A stretch of DNA of 64,000 bases from CALGLS01 sp045105695 (GCA_045105695.1 JBGCDT010000055.1:1-64000); one strand, 5' to 3'; positions 16,338-26,528 are shown, counted from the first letter of the stretch. Numbers and translations: made by a program. Notes: generated by a model not told the origin, from the sequence alone.

Positions 16338-18731
16338 CTATTTTTCTTTAAGTACAAACGCCTTTGATTGAGGGACAAGTGGTCTGGCAGGATGATAAGT
16401 TATTTCAACACGTAATGCTCTCATACCACTGACTCCTTGCAAATCTTTAAGTTCCAGATTTTCTATATGAGGACCAATGTAATCTATGGATTGTAAATAT
16501 TCCAAGTAACTCATATACTCCTCCGCTTCTGATTCTTGAGAATACACGATGGCTAGTTTACCCGCTTGTGTCAGCCGTTCTTTACTACCACTAACCAGTG
16601 CTTTGTCGATTCTTTTCTTAATGATTTCATATCTGATATTGTACGCTCCTTCCACATCAAAGCGTTTTTCTTCCTTACGGAAACGTATTGTTATGGGATT
16701 GGAATGAATCAGTACTAAGGAAGCCACCCGTAATGGAACAGGGAGTTCATCCTTGAGTCGATAGGCGACATTCTCTGATTCACAAATCACCATCAGTTGC
16801 CAGATGCGCAAATTCTGTAAATAAAGTTTATGGAATTTTTTATTCTTTACCAATGACTGGCCAATGTACATATTGTGCTCTACGCCATCGGTTTGATATT
16901 TTTCAAAATAGTGGGGAAACATATTTTGGGCAGCCTGCTGAGCAGATTCTACATAAGCGGCAATGTTGTCATTAATGGCGGCAACACTTTCTTCATAATC
17001 TTTTCGCTTCTTGTAGATAACCTCTAGTTCCATATCGAGTAGCTGACTATAGCTTTCAACGGCCTTTGCTAATTCCTTATTTGTTGCTTTAATGTATTTG
17101 AAAGTCGGATAGATTTCACGTTGCAAAAACTCTAATACTTTTATTTCATCGCCAGCACTCAGTCCTTTTTTTACTCTTGAAATATAGTTATCAATTCTAA
17201 ACGCCATCTTTTTATAAATAGGAAGAGGCTCCAATTCAATAGCGTCTTTCAGTACTTTATTTGCAGCAATGAGTTGCTCAATCATATCTGCTTGAATAGC
17301 AATATTTCTTTCTGTCGAAGAACTTTTAATATCAGATTGACCGTACAGAGGATAAATTTCGGAAAAAATAATTTCCTCCATTTCACTAGTACCCGATAAC
17401 CGTTGATTCTCCACTAGGTTAGCAGCCGCTTCTAAGAATCGCCAGGAAACAGATGGATGGATAGCGGTACATTTTTCTTGAATTATAGCTTCTAACTTTA
17501 TATCATATTCATCCTGTGACCGCTTCAGTGCCGTTGCGAAAAGAGGAGTGATGGATTCTAACATTTTAGCAGTAGCGCTTGTAATGGCTCCTGCTGTTTC
17601 AGAACCGATTTCTAAAACGCCAATAATACTTCCCTCTTCTAACAAGGGTATTGCAGCATAACTATGCAACCCTTGCTTAACTACCTTTTTTGCTAGGCGA
17701 CTGTGTTCTCGCCACATTTCATTGATAACCGAAAGCGCGAAGGGCTTCTTGTCTTCCAGCACTTGATGACCAGATACATCACAAAAAGCTTTTTCAGCAG
17801 ATTTCATTTTATAACCAGTTAGAGAGATACTGTTCCAATAACCTTTGCCCATAGGTTTGAGTATTTTTTGATTTTCATCATAAGAGGCAACCCCTATTTT
17901 TACGTTGGGAATATTTAGCAAAGAAGATATATTTATACGTATCTTTTCTATAATATCTTCCGACAATAAGGCATCTCTACTCAACAGGTTATACTTCATA
18001 GAGGAAACAGCTTCTTCCATTGTTACATCAAACAATTTCAGAATGGCAAAGCCTTCAAAGCGATGACTGTTTGGAGGCATTTTTTCTTTCCACAAGTCTA
18101 CATTGTCAAAGTTGTCCACCAGCTCTTGAATCTCTTTTTTAGTCAGAGGTATAAAATTTTCGTTTGCTATAAAGTTAGAAAAGTCAGCATTGTAGTGGGC
18201 GCGGTAATGGCGAAGCACACCCGTTTTTTCATTAGGAATATCGAAGAAAAAAGTTTGGGTATAATTGATTTTTGCGTTGTACTTAAAATTCAAAATAAAA
18301 ACACAACCATAGATATAAGTCATATCCGGATCCTCCACTCGCATCTGAATATTCTCAGGACCACCTGCATCCTGAATGATTCGTTCGAAGCGTTCTGTCA
18401 TGTTAAACCAAACGGGAACGAAAGGCAAACCCACCGTTTTGATTTCGTTGTTAGTTGTAATGCTAGGAAAGAGAGGGTAGAACATTTTCTTTAAGATGAC
18501 CTCGTTATCTTCTAAAATCGCTGGATCGGAAAAACCAGTTTTTAAAATTGGAACCTCGTTTATTTTTTCCAGGCAAGGTTTCGCAATGTCCGCTAGCTCT
18601 GACCCCTCTTTTTTATTTGCAAGACTCTCCCAAAATTCTACCATCTGAGAAAAGTTAAACTTTGCAGTAAAAGGCATTTCCATTTCCGTTTTGGAAATAT
18701 GTGTTTCAGAAAACTTTAGGAGATAAGACAT
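16338..18731 (-). CDS. Large GAF domain protein of unknown function
   Basis: This is a cytoplasmic protein of 797 residues with no signal peptide or membrane segment. A GAF domain is likely at about residues 255-410 (SSLLNIPNVKIGVASYDE ... HSYAAIPLLEEGSIIGVLEIGSE). The flanking N-terminal ~240 residues contain repeated FxFxP-like beta structure without a family I recognise. The C-terminal half is mainly helical with heptad-like Leu/Ile patterns (about 490-620), probably coiled coil. There is no kinase, cyclase or HTH output domain that I can see, so it may act as a scaffold or sensor. It is divergent from the sodium:solute symporter gene, with 171 bases between start codons. Confidence 0.7.
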   Translation of the reverse strand: MSYLLKFSETHISKTEMEMPFTAKFNFSQMVEFWESLANKKEGSELADIAKPCLEKINEVPILKTGFSDPAILEDNEVILKKMFYPLFPSITTNNEIKTVGLPFVPVWFNMTERFERIIQDAGGPENIQMRVEDPDMTYIYGCVFILNFKYNAKINYTQTFFFDIPNEKTGVLRHYRAHYNADFSNFIANENFIPLTKKEIQELVDNFDNVDLWKEKMPPNSHRFEGFAILKLFDVTMEEAVSSMKYNLLSRDALLSEDIIEKIRINISSLLNIPNVKIGVASYDENQKILKPMGKGYWNSISLTGYKMKSAEKAFCDVSGHQVLEDKKPFALSVINEMWREHSRLAKKVVKQGLHSYAAIPLLEEGSIIGVLEIGSETAGAITSATAKMLESITPLFATALKRSQDEYDIKLEAIIQEKCTAIHPSVSWRFLEAAANLVENQRLSGTSEMEEIIFSEIYPLYGQSDIKSSSTERNIAIQADMIEQLIAANKVLKDAIELEPLPIYKKMAFRIDNYISRVKKGLSAGDEIKVLEFLQREIYPTFKYIKATNKELAKAVESYSQLLDMELEVIYKKRKDYEESVAAINDNIAAYVESAQQAAQNMFPHYFEKYQTDGVEHNMYIGQSLVKNKKFHKLYLQNLRIWQLMVICESENVAYRLKDELPVPLRVASLVLIHSNPITIRFRKEEKRFDVEGAYNIRYEIIKKRIDKALVSGSKERLTQAGKLAIVYSQESEAEEYMSYLEYLQSIDYIGPHIENLELKDLQGVSGMRALRVEITYHPARPLVPQSKAFVLKEK

Positions 18732-18902
18732 AGGAATTTTATTTTCTAATCATTAGAGAACACATCAAACAACAAGGGCTCGATAAGGTTGCTCGCTTTC
18801 TACGAAGATACCAAAACGTTAGATGAAATCAGATTCTTAATTATTTTGGACATATACTTACTATATTGTTGCAAAATATTCGACGAACCAACAAATCATA
18901 CT

Positions 18903-20687
18903 ATGCAACTCAGTACTTTAGACTGGACGCTGATCGCCCTCTTCTTTGTCGTGTCCTTAGGCATCGGTATCTACGCCTCCCGCCGCTCTGGTAAAAACGC
19001 TTCTGAATTTTTTCTTTCTGGTAGAAACATGCCTTGGTGGCTTTTGGGTATTTCTATGGTGGCTACGACCTTCTCAGCAGATACCCCAAACCTCGTTACG
19101 GACATCGTACGGAAAGATGGCGTAGCGGGCAACTGGGCCTGGTGGGCTTTTCTATTGACTGGGATGTTAACTGTTTTTGTATATGCGAGATTGTGGAGAA
19201 GGTCAGGGGTATTGACAGATTTAGAGTTTTATGAGTTGCGGTATAGTGGAGCGCCGGCGGCCTTTCTGAGGGGGTTCAGAGCGATCTACTTAGGGGTCTT
19301 TTTTAATATACTGGTGATGGCAACCGTTTGTCTGGCTGCTATAAAAATAGGTTCTGTCTTATTGGGACTTAGTCCTGTACAAACCTTGCTGATTGCTTCT
19401 GTCGTAACCGTGGCTTATTCAACCTTAGGAGGCTTGCGTGGAATTATATTGACAGATTTCTTTCAGTTTATTTTAGCAATGATCGGAACCGTACTGGCCG
19501 CTTATTACATTATCAACTTGCCAGAAGTGGGTGGTTTAGAAAGCTTGCTGACGCATGAAAATGTAAGAGATAATTTGAACCTCATTCCAGATATGGAAAA
19601 AGACCGAGACTTGTTTTTCTCTCTATTGATCATTCCACTAGCAGTACAATGGTGGGCCTCCTACTACCCAGGAGCAGAACCAGGTGGCGGTGGCTACATC
19701 GCCCAAAGAATGTTAGCGGCAAAGGATGAAAAGAACGCCATCTTCGCAACACTCTTTTTCAACATTGCACATTATGCATTACGACCTTGGCCTTGGATTT
19801 TAATTGCTTTGGCTTCTATGATTGTCTTTCCAGATTTGGCAAGTATCCAAGCTGCGTTTCCAGATGTAGATGCTTCAGTGGTAAATGACGACTTGGCCTA
19901 TCCGGCTATGATTAGCTTTTTGCCGAAAGGTTTGCTGGGCTTAGTGATTGCTTCTCTTATTGCCGCTTTCATGTCTACTATTTCTACGCACCTCAATTGG
20001 GGAGCCTCTTACCTAACCAATGATGTTTACAAAAGATTCATTGAACCAGGGGCTTCTGAAAAACAATTGGTAAACGTCGGAAGAATCTCTACAGTACTGC
20101 TGATGATTGTTTCTGGAGTTGTCGCTTTGTTTATGACAAATGCAAAGCAGGTTTTTGACATTATCGTTTTGGTGGGTGCTGGTACTGGGTTGATATTTAT
20201 CCTTCGATGGTTCTGGTGGCGTATTAATGCTTATAGCGAAATAGCGGCTATGATTATCTCTGTTTTGGTAGCAGTTTATTTTAAAGCTGTACATACAAAA
20301 TTAGGATTTGCTCCGCTGGAAAGTCATGAAGAATTAATTGGAGGAGTGGTGATCACAACGATAGGTTGGTTTCTTGTAACAATGCTCACACGTCCAACAG
20401 ACAACGCCACATTAATTTCCTTTTACAAAAAAATACGCCCTTCAAAAGCAGGATGGATGCCCGTCATAGATTTAGCCAGGGCAGATATCAATATTTCTAT
20501 ACAAGCAGAAGAGGGTAAATTGCCTTTGCAAATCCTCAGCATGTTCGTCGGGTCGATAATGGTTTATGCGGCGTTGTTCTGCGTAGGATTTTGGTTGTAC
20601 GGAAGAACGGGGGATGCTTTGCTGGCAACAGGAATCTCTGTGGTTTGTGCAATTAGCTTGATGGCTTTGTGGAAGAAGATTAGGTAA
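18903..20687 (+). CDS. Sodium:solute symporter family protein
   Basis: This inner-membrane sodium-coupled transporter has about 13 hydrophobic helices over 594 residues. The N-terminal stretch ASRRSGKNASEFFLSGRNMP is the family's typical first cytoplasmic loop, followed by WLLGISMVATTFSADTP and a helix containing AYSTLGGLRGIILTD. It belongs to the SSS branch often found in Bacteroidota without a defined substrate. The in-frame ORF extends back to 18789, but ATG 18903 matches the conserved beginning (LDWTLIALFF). Its stop codon is two bases from the stop of the convergent PAP2-like gene. Confidence 0.87.
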   Translation: MQLSTLDWTLIALFFVVSLGIGIYASRRSGKNASEFFLSGRNMPWWLLGISMVATTFSADTPNLVTDIVRKDGVAGNWAWWAFLLTGMLTVFVYARLWRRSGVLTDLEFYELRYSGAPAAFLRGFRAIYLGVFFNILVMATVCLAAIKIGSVLLGLSPVQTLLIASVVTVAYSTLGGLRGIILTDFFQFILAMIGTVLAAYYIINLPEVGGLESLLTHENVRDNLNLIPDMEKDRDLFFSLLIIPLAVQWWASYYPGAEPGGGGYIAQRMLAAKDEKNAIFATLFFNIAHYALRPWPWILIALASMIVFPDLASIQAAFPDVDASVVNDDLAYPAMISFLPKGLLGLVIASLIAAFMSTISTHLNWGASYLTNDVYKRFIEPGASEKQLVNVGRISTVLLMIVSGVVALFMTNAKQVFDIIVLVGAGTGLIFILRWFWWRINAYSEIAAMIISVLVAVYFKAVHTKLGFAPLESHEELIGGVVITTIGWFLVTMLTRPTDNATLISFYKKIRPSKAGWMPVIDLARADINISIQAEEGKLPLQILSMFVGSIMVYAALFCVGFWLYGRTGDALLATGISVVCAISLMALWKKIR

Positions 20688-20689
20688 AC

Positions 20690-21352
20690 TTAAACCAAAA
20701 GTTGGAAAGCAATAAACTGAGTAGCCAGCCCAATTATAAACCCGCTATACAAATCCTGTAAGCTATGCGCACCCAGTATAAGTCGCGAAGTACAAACAAC
20801 ACCCGTAAGCAAAATCACAAGCATAAGCAGAGCGCTCATACTGATTTCTAAAGCAGAGGCAGGGCCGATATTGATGGTGAAAGTTTCGTAGCTAAAGAGC
20901 AGCATTGTTAGAATGGTCATGCCCAGAAGGCCACCCATCCCTAGGGCATGCATACTTATTTTTGTAAAGAGATTGAAAAAGAAAGCCATAAATAAGCCCA
21001 GTGTTGCGCCAAGCAAAAAGATCTTGAAGGCTCCGGGTATCTCCGGGTTATTCAACAAATTCTGAAAGAGCCACATGTAAAGAATCCCTGTAATAATATA
21101 AGGACCGATACGCTCTGATTTACTTTTCATCTCGAAAGATTCAATCATATCCAATGCTTTCATCATACCAACGGCAAAGGCAGGAATCACAAATGAAGAA
21201 AGAAAAATGCGTAGTACAAATTTAATACTTCCTCCCACCTGAATACCTGCAAAGAGATACGGGTTGACCACCAGCAGCAATACCAACATATAAGTCAGCA
21301 TCAACAATGGATGGAAAACGATAGAAAAGAAATAGGCGATGATACGCAGCAT
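20690..21352 (-). CDS. PAP2-like integral membrane protein
   Basis: The protein has about six hydrophobic helices. Near the C-terminus it reads SRLILGAHSLQDLYSGF, which fits the third phosphatase motif of the PAP2 family (SRxxxxxHxxxD). An SMHALGMGG stretch may stand for the second motif (normally PSGH), and KSKSERIGPY for the first (KxxxxxxRP). The motifs are degenerate, so activity on lipid phosphates is uncertain. A possible link to the isoprenoid theme would be undecaprenyl-type pyrophosphate dephosphorylation, but that is speculation. It converges with the symporter gene. Confidence 0.6.
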   Translation of the reverse strand: MLRIIAYFFSIVFHPLLMLTYMLVLLLVVNPYLFAGIQVGGSIKFVLRIFLSSFVIPAFAVGMMKALDMIESFEMKSKSERIGPYIITGILYMWLFQNLLNNPEIPGAFKIFLLGATLGLFMAFFFNLFTKISMHALGMGGLLGMTILTMLLFSYETFTINIGPASALEISMSALLMLVILLTGVVCTSRLILGAHSLQDLYSGFIIGLATQFIAFQLLV

Positions 21353-21448
21353 CAGTAAAATTTTGTTCGGCGAAGTTAATCATTTAAGCTTTACTAAAAG
21401 CATGATTTTACTTTGCAATTTTATTGAAGCCTATTGTGAGGAAATAGA

Positions 21449-23113
21449 TTATTTAATTTTTTCCTTTGAGGAAAGTTTTGGTTCGTGTACACTGATGATT
21501 TCCACTTCGACCCTACGATTATAGCTACGTAATTTGTCGGTCGAATTATCAGTCAATGGCTCTGAAGCTCCCATTCCTACTGTTTCGATTCTGAGCGGAT
21601 TGATAAAACGTTTTTGTACTAAATAACTTTTAACGGCTTGCGCACGCTCCTCGGAAAGTTTGGCAAGAGCTGCTTCTTCTCCTTGATTATCGGTATGGCC
21701 TTTTATCTTTATAGTAATAAAATAGTTCTCTTTAAGATACTCCGCTAGTTTATCTAAAGCGGGGAAAGATTTGGAGAGAATGTTGGCTGTGGATTGCGCA
21801 AAAAATACAGGATCTAAATCTATTTTAGAACCCGGTTTTACGGGATTCATAGAAATGACTAATTCCTTTTCTTTGAAATAGAAGTAATCACTTCTGTAAA
21901 AAAGTGTATCTGCTTCAGTGGTAAAACCTGGTTTTTCTGCCACAATGCTAAAGCGAATACCTCTTGGAACAACTAGTGTAAAATATCCATCATCAGAAAT
22001 ATAAATATTACTATAGGTACTGTTCTCTACCATGTTAGAAATGATACGGGCAGAAATTCTTTTTCCTGTTTCGTTGTTGACTACTTTTCCTTTGATGGTT
22101 ACCCCTACTGGAACTGGAGGAGCAATTCGTACTCTGAAAATATCACTCGAACCATCTCTATTGGAAGTGAAGTACATGAAGCCCGTTGCGGAATTAAAAA
22201 AAGGTTGGCTGTCATGTGCTGCTGAATTGACTGGTTCTTTGAAGCGACGAGGAGCGGACCATTCGTCCCAACCTTCGCCTTCGCGCACCAACATGTAAAT
22301 ATCGGAGTTGCCATTTCTATTAGAAGAGAAAAATAGACGTTGTTGATCTTCAGAAATAAATGGAGTGGTTTCTTTCATAGCGCTGTTTACTCTTGAACCC
22401 ATGTTCTTCGGTTCACTCCAACTGTTGGTCCCCGTACGAAATGAAATATACAAATCGCTTTGGCCCCTAGAGTCAGAACGTTCCATAGCCATAAGTAAAA
22501 CACTTCCATCATGACTCATATTCATGCTAACATCAGTTCCTGAATTATGGTAATTGTCAATGCCAACAGGTTCTGGGAAAGACCATTCATCGCCATCGCG
22601 TCGTACAATGGAAAACCCTTTTTGCATTCCGCCTTTTGCTTCAAACTGATTGAGGACAACCACTTCATTTGCAGAGGGCGTCAAAGAGCTGACACTATTC
22701 GGAAGTGCATTGTTAAGCGGATAGCCTGGGTGATTTATAGTAGTAAAATTTCCATCCTCTCCGAGTGCCTGCCACACATCTTGATTGAAACCAGAGCTAA
22801 CAGGATTGCTCACTCCTCTTCGCCCGAGTCGGGTGTAAATCTGAGCTAGGTAATTCATGAATTCCGTAGAACTCATTTCTTCTGAAAGGTTCTCCCCTTC
22901 TTCCACGAGCGTCTTATCAAAATCAGGATGACCTACTCGGGTGAAATACATAGAGTGCCCATCGAAGGCACAGACCGGAGCAATTTCATCATAATCGGGC
23001 GTGTTGATAAGTGCAGGTAATTTCTCTATTTCATAATCCTGATATTGTGCAAGGAGCGGGGCGGTCACATTGCAAATGACCAATAACAGAAATATCTTTC
23101 GCATCTGATTCAT
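21449..23113 (-). CDS. PD40 beta-propeller and OmpA domain envelope protein
   Basis: This is an exported periplasmic/outer-membrane protein (signal peptide ending TAPLLAQ, about residue 23). Residues ~45-330 contain WD40-like PD40 repeats (for example FISEDQQRLFFSSNRNGNSDIYM and YFTSNRDGSSDIFRV). A carboxypeptidase regulatory-like beta domain follows (~335-420), then an OmpA domain (~440-550) with KGHTDNQGEEAALAKLSEER and NRRVEVEI, which binds peptidoglycan. The order resembles PorE-type proteins of the T9SS but without an N-terminal TPR or a lipobox, so it is only a relative. It sits alone in a minus-strand block and is preceded by a 386-base gap. Confidence 0.82.
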   Translation of the reverse strand: MNQMRKIFLLLVICNVTAPLLAQYQDYEIEKLPALINTPDYDEIAPVCAFDGHSMYFTRVGHPDFDKTLVEEGENLSEEMSSTEFMNYLAQIYTRLGRRGVSNPVSSGFNQDVWQALGEDGNFTTINHPGYPLNNALPNSVSSLTPSANEVVVLNQFEAKGGMQKGFSIVRRDGDEWSFPEPVGIDNYHNSGTDVSMNMSHDGSVLLMAMERSDSRGQSDLYISFRTGTNSWSEPKNMGSRVNSAMKETTPFISEDQQRLFFSSNRNGNSDIYMLVREGEGWDEWSAPRRFKEPVNSAAHDSQPFFNSATGFMYFTSNRDGSSDIFRVRIAPPVPVGVTIKGKVVNNETGKRISARIISNMVENSTYSNIYISDDGYFTLVVPRGIRFSIVAEKPGFTTEADTLFYRSDYFYFKEKELVISMNPVKPGSKIDLDPVFFAQSTANILSKSFPALDKLAEYLKENYFITIKIKGHTDNQGEEAALAKLSEERAQAVKSYLVQKRFINPLRIETVGMGASEPLTDNSTDKLRSYNRRVEVEIISVHEPKLSSKEKIK

Positions 23114-23499
23114 AGTTTACTACTAACTTATTTTGATAAATGTTAGGATAGGCGATTGCATTGGGAATGAACATAAAAGTACATTGCTCGAAAGCTGCAA
23201 AGTTGCAGTAAAAGGATTAAGTTTTCAAATTTAGAGATAAGCATTATACCGATTTAATCTGCTAGTAGAGCAACAGCTAATAAACAGAGATATTCAGAAA
23301 CTTAGTATTCAGAAAATTGCTAATAATGTTTAAAATCCTACAAAGGTGAAAGATGGCTTTTTAACATTAACTTTTAACTTTCTTCGGACGCAGTGCTTAC
23401 GAATTAGAGCACCATTCAAATACTTAAAAGTCCATTATTCATATATTAAAATTACACGACTAAGTGAAGTTGAAAGTTAAAAGGCAACAGATAAAAATC
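23114..23499. other. Gene-free stretch with a distant inverted repeat and a small palindrome
   Basis: No gene is seen. CTTTTAACTTTC (23371-23382) and GAAAGTTAAAAG (23472-23483) are perfect 12-bp complements about 90 bases apart. A palindrome CTGCAAAGTTGCAG lies at 23195-23208, and on the minus strand TACTTTTA (23181-23174) could be a weak -7 element of the PD40/OmpA gene. Confidence 0.5.
23371..23483. repeat. 12-bp perfect inverted repeat, arms 89 bases apart
   Basis: The arms are CTTTTAACTTTC and GAAAGTTAAAAG. They lie just past the 3' end of the adenine deaminase gene (minus strand) and may form its terminator-like structure or an interspersed repeat. Confidence 0.5.
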
Positions 23500-25122
23500 T
23501 CAAGAAAACACCTCAACAAACTCAAACTTGCCTCCATCAAATAATCCCTTATCACTCAACTTCAAATTTGGAATAACCAGCAGCGCCATAAAAGACAGAG
23601 TCATGAACGGCGCGCGTAGTGTACAACCCATTTCTATTTTAGCGAAAGCATCAATAGCAGCGTACTTCTTCGCCACTTTGTAGCCATCGAGGTTGGTCAT
23701 GATGCCAGCGATAGGAAGAGGCAGTACCTTTTGTTTATCCGTCGTGACAGCAGAAATTCCACCTTTATTTTCAATAATTAAATTGACTGCCTTGCAAATA
23801 AGTTCGTCACTTGTTCCTACAGCAATGATATTGTGAGAATCGTGACCGACACAAGATGCAATAGCTCCCTCTTTCAAATTAAAACCATTGATGAAGGCCA
23901 GGGCAGGTGCTTCGTCCTGATAGCGATTGACAACCGTTAGTTTCAAAACGTCTTTTTCAACATTTGAAATTGTGTTTTCTTCTTCGATTTTAGCAGCGGT
24001 AGAAAAGGATTCTGTTATGAGTTCTCCATCAATAGCTTTGATCACTTTGATGGTTTTTCCTTTTGGAGCTAAAGCAAAGTCGGAGGTCGATTTCTTAGCA
24101 GTTCGGAAATTATTGATGACCATAGAAGAGACAGGCTCAATAAGTGAGGTTCCTTTTTTTGCAACCAGTTGACCGTCGATGTAAGTAGCTTTTACTTCAA
24201 AAGTAGTCAGGTTGTCTACGATGATGAAATCCGCCGGATCACCCTCCTTCAGCAAACCAACATCTAAGTTGTAATGCGTTACAGGGTTCAAACAAGCAGC
24301 TTGCAATACGTCAAATAACTCGCAACCTTTTTGCCTGGCTCTTGCAGCCAATTGATTGATGTGGCCCAAGATCAAATCATCTGGATGCTTGTCATCAGAG
24401 CAGAACATCATACGCTCTGGATACTTAGGTAACAAGTCAATCAGTGCGTCAAAGTTTTTAGCAGCACTGCCTTCACGTATGATGATGTGCATGCCGCAGT
24501 TTAATTTGTCTAGGGCCTCTTCGTAAGTGAAACATTCGTGATCGGTCGTGATTCCTTCGGAAGCATATTGCTTGGCTTGTTCACCACGAAGACCTGGAGC
24601 ATGGCCATCAATAGGCTTTCCTACTGCTTTTGCAGCAGCTAACTTTGCCATCACGTCAGGATCTTTGAAAAGTACACCTGGATAATTCATCATCTCTGTG
24701 AGGTACTTTATCTCAGGTCTACCTAACAATGCTTTTACATCTTCGACAGTAACAGTTGCACCTGCCGTTTCAAAGGTTGTAGCAGGTACACAGGAAGGTG
24801 CTCCAAAATTGAATTTGAAGGGAACCTCTAAACCATTGTTTATCATAAAGTTTACGCCATCCACACCTAATACATTAGCAATTTCATGTGGATCAGAAAC
24901 AGTAGCAACAGTCCCATGAACAACGGCCAACCTAGCAAACTCAGAAGGGATCAACATCGAGCTCTCTATATGGACATGCGCGTCCACAAAACCAGGCATG
25001 ATATAATTCAAACTCTGGCCTTCTTCTTTTGTGATTTTAGTAATAATACCACCTTCCACCTCGACGGCGCCAAAGAAGATAGATCGGTTTTCTATGTCTA
25101 CAATATTTCCTTTTAATTTCAT
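23500..25122 (-). CDS. ade: Adenine deaminase
   Basis: It converts adenine to hypoxanthine and ammonia with a dinuclear metal site, in the cytoplasm. The amidohydrolase metal motif HVHIESS (H49, H51) is present, as are TVSDPHEIANVLG, GHAPGL, the C-terminal CVGHDSHN stretch and MTLSFMALLVIPNLKLSD. The length of 540 is close to the usual bacterial enzyme. It is divergent from the MscS gene (80 bases between). On the minus strand a near-consensus -7 element TATCTTTC lies only five bases before the ATG, suggesting a very short leader. Together with the AMP nucleosidase it gives AMP to adenine to hypoxanthine. Confidence 0.93.
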   Translation of the reverse strand: MKLKGNIVDIENRSIFFGAVEVEGGIITKITKEEGQSLNYIMPGFVDAHVHIESSMLIPSEFARLAVVHGTVATVSDPHEIANVLGVDGVNFMINNGLEVPFKFNFGAPSCVPATTFETAGATVTVEDVKALLGRPEIKYLTEMMNYPGVLFKDPDVMAKLAAAKAVGKPIDGHAPGLRGEQAKQYASEGITTDHECFTYEEALDKLNCGMHIIIREGSAAKNFDALIDLLPKYPERMMFCSDDKHPDDLILGHINQLAARARQKGCELFDVLQAACLNPVTHYNLDVGLLKEGDPADFIIVDNLTTFEVKATYIDGQLVAKKGTSLIEPVSSMVINNFRTAKKSTSDFALAPKGKTIKVIKAIDGELITESFSTAAKIEEENTISNVEKDVLKLTVVNRYQDEAPALAFINGFNLKEGAIASCVGHDSHNIIAVGTSDELICKAVNLIIENKGGISAVTTDKQKVLPLPIAGIMTNLDGYKVAKKYAAIDAFAKIEMGCTLRAPFMTLSFMALLVIPNLKLSDKGLFDGGKFEFVEVFS

Positions 25123-25126
25123 GTGG

Positions 25127-25134
25127 GAAAGATA
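25127..25134 (-). promoter_or_regulatory. Probable -7 element of ade
   Basis: On the minus strand TATCTTTC differs from TAnnTTTG at the last base and ends five bases before the ade ATG (25122). Confidence 0.35.
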
Positions 25135-25202
25135 TGGTTTTTGCGGGAGCTTGTATTGCTTATCGTTACAACTTACTTATATTCGTTGCGTAAAAAATTG
25201 AT

Positions 25203-26528
25203 ATGAAAGAGCAATTACAAACAGTTCTATTTACAGTAATGGGCCGGGTGGTAGACTTGGGGCAAGTAGTTGCTGCTATAATCGTATTGTTGTTAGCTAT
25301 TTCGATCTATTGGTTTTTAACTAGAAAAATATTACCTCGTTATTTTTCTAAAGAGGAAGTCAAACCTGAACGTTCTACGGAATATGCTCTTTTCTTTTTC
25401 TTCCTGTTTATGACCCTTACAGGAATGCTCTGGGCGATGGGTTTGGACTTTACCATTTTTGAAAATGATACCATACAGATTCAGTTGCGTACTATAATAA
25501 ATGCATTAGTGATCTTTCAATTTGCTCGTTTGTCAGATTGGGTCATTTCTAAAATTCTGGTTCACAATTACGAAAAGAACAGAAAGGAAGATACACTGCT
25601 TTCCAGAACGAATGATAATGTTTTACACACAGATCGAAAGCAACTGGACCACCGATCGGTACAATATATCGTCTATCTTTTTGCAGCAGTCTTAGTTCTT
25701 CAGGGTTTTGATATAGACTATACACTTTTCAAATTCAAGTTCACACCAATTACGATTTCAAGTATATTGGTTGCCATTCTGGTGATATTATCTGCACGTC
25801 TTATTGCTTGGATATTGACCCAACTTTTGATGTTTAATTACTATCGAAAGAATGAAGTAAACGTTGGTTCGCGCTTCGCTGTTAATCAATTATTGAAGTA
25901 TATTATCTATGTCATTGCTGTCTTTATTGCCATAGAATCATTAGGAGTGAAAACGACTGTAATCTGGGGTGGACTTGCAGCTCTTCTGGTCGGTGTGGGT
26001 TTAGGTTTGCAACAAACGTTCAATGATTTGCTCTCCGGAATATTATTGTTATTTGAACGAACAGTTGAGGTTGGACATGTGCTGCAAATAGGCGATATGG
26101 TCGGAACTGTAAAACGAATAGGTCTCCGCGCCTCTTTAGTAGAAACGACAGAGAACGTCACTGTAGTAGTTCCAAACTCCAAATTAGTTACAGACACAGT
26201 CATCAACTGGTCGCATCAGGACGACCGTGTTCGATTCACCCTAGTCGTTGGAGTAGCTTACGGTTCAGATACAGCATTGGTGAAAAAGATATTATTACAA
26301 GTAGCAGAAGATAACGTTTATGTTTTAGGTAAACCAAAACCACTGGTTCGTTTTGTGGATTTTGGAGAATCGTCATTAGATTTTCACCTATTAATATGGT
26401 CACGTAATTTCATTGTTATAGAAGATATAAAAAGTGATTTGCGTTTCGAGATAGATCGCCTCTTTAGAGAAAATAACGTAGTCGTCCCATTCCCACAAAG
26501 AGACATCTGGATGAAAGACCAAAAATAA
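25203..26528 (+). CDS. MscS family mechanosensitive ion channel
   Basis: This inner-membrane channel opens under membrane tension to release solutes on osmotic downshock. The N-terminal part has four to five transmembrane helices. The pore helix and the beginning of the MscS domain are recognisable at about residues 255-290 (WGGLAALLVGVGLGLQQTFNDLLSGILLLFE), followed by the beta domain (GDMVGTVKRIGLRASLVET ... VVVPNSKLV) and the C-terminal alpha-beta domain. The 441-residue length places it between short MscS (286) and long MscK types. The gene is followed after ~65 bases by an ECF sigma gene, separated by a hairpin repeat. Confidence 0.9.
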   Translation: MKEQLQTVLFTVMGRVVDLGQVVAAIIVLLLAISIYWFLTRKILPRYFSKEEVKPERSTEYALFFFFLFMTLTGMLWAMGLDFTIFENDTIQIQLRTIINALVIFQFARLSDWVISKILVHNYEKNRKEDTLLSRTNDNVLHTDRKQLDHRSVQYIVYLFAAVLVLQGFDIDYTLFKFKFTPITISSILVAILVILSARLIAWILTQLLMFNYYRKNEVNVGSRFAVNQLLKYIIYVIAVFIAIESLGVKTTVIWGGLAALLVGVGLGLQQTFNDLLSGILLLFERTVEVGHVLQIGDMVGTVKRIGLRASLVETTENVTVVVPNSKLVTDTVINWSHQDDRVRFTLVVGVAYGSDTALVKKILLQVAEDNVYVLGKPKPLVRFVDFGESSLDFHLLIWSRNFIVIEDIKSDLRFEIDRLFRENNVVVPFPQRDIWMKDQK

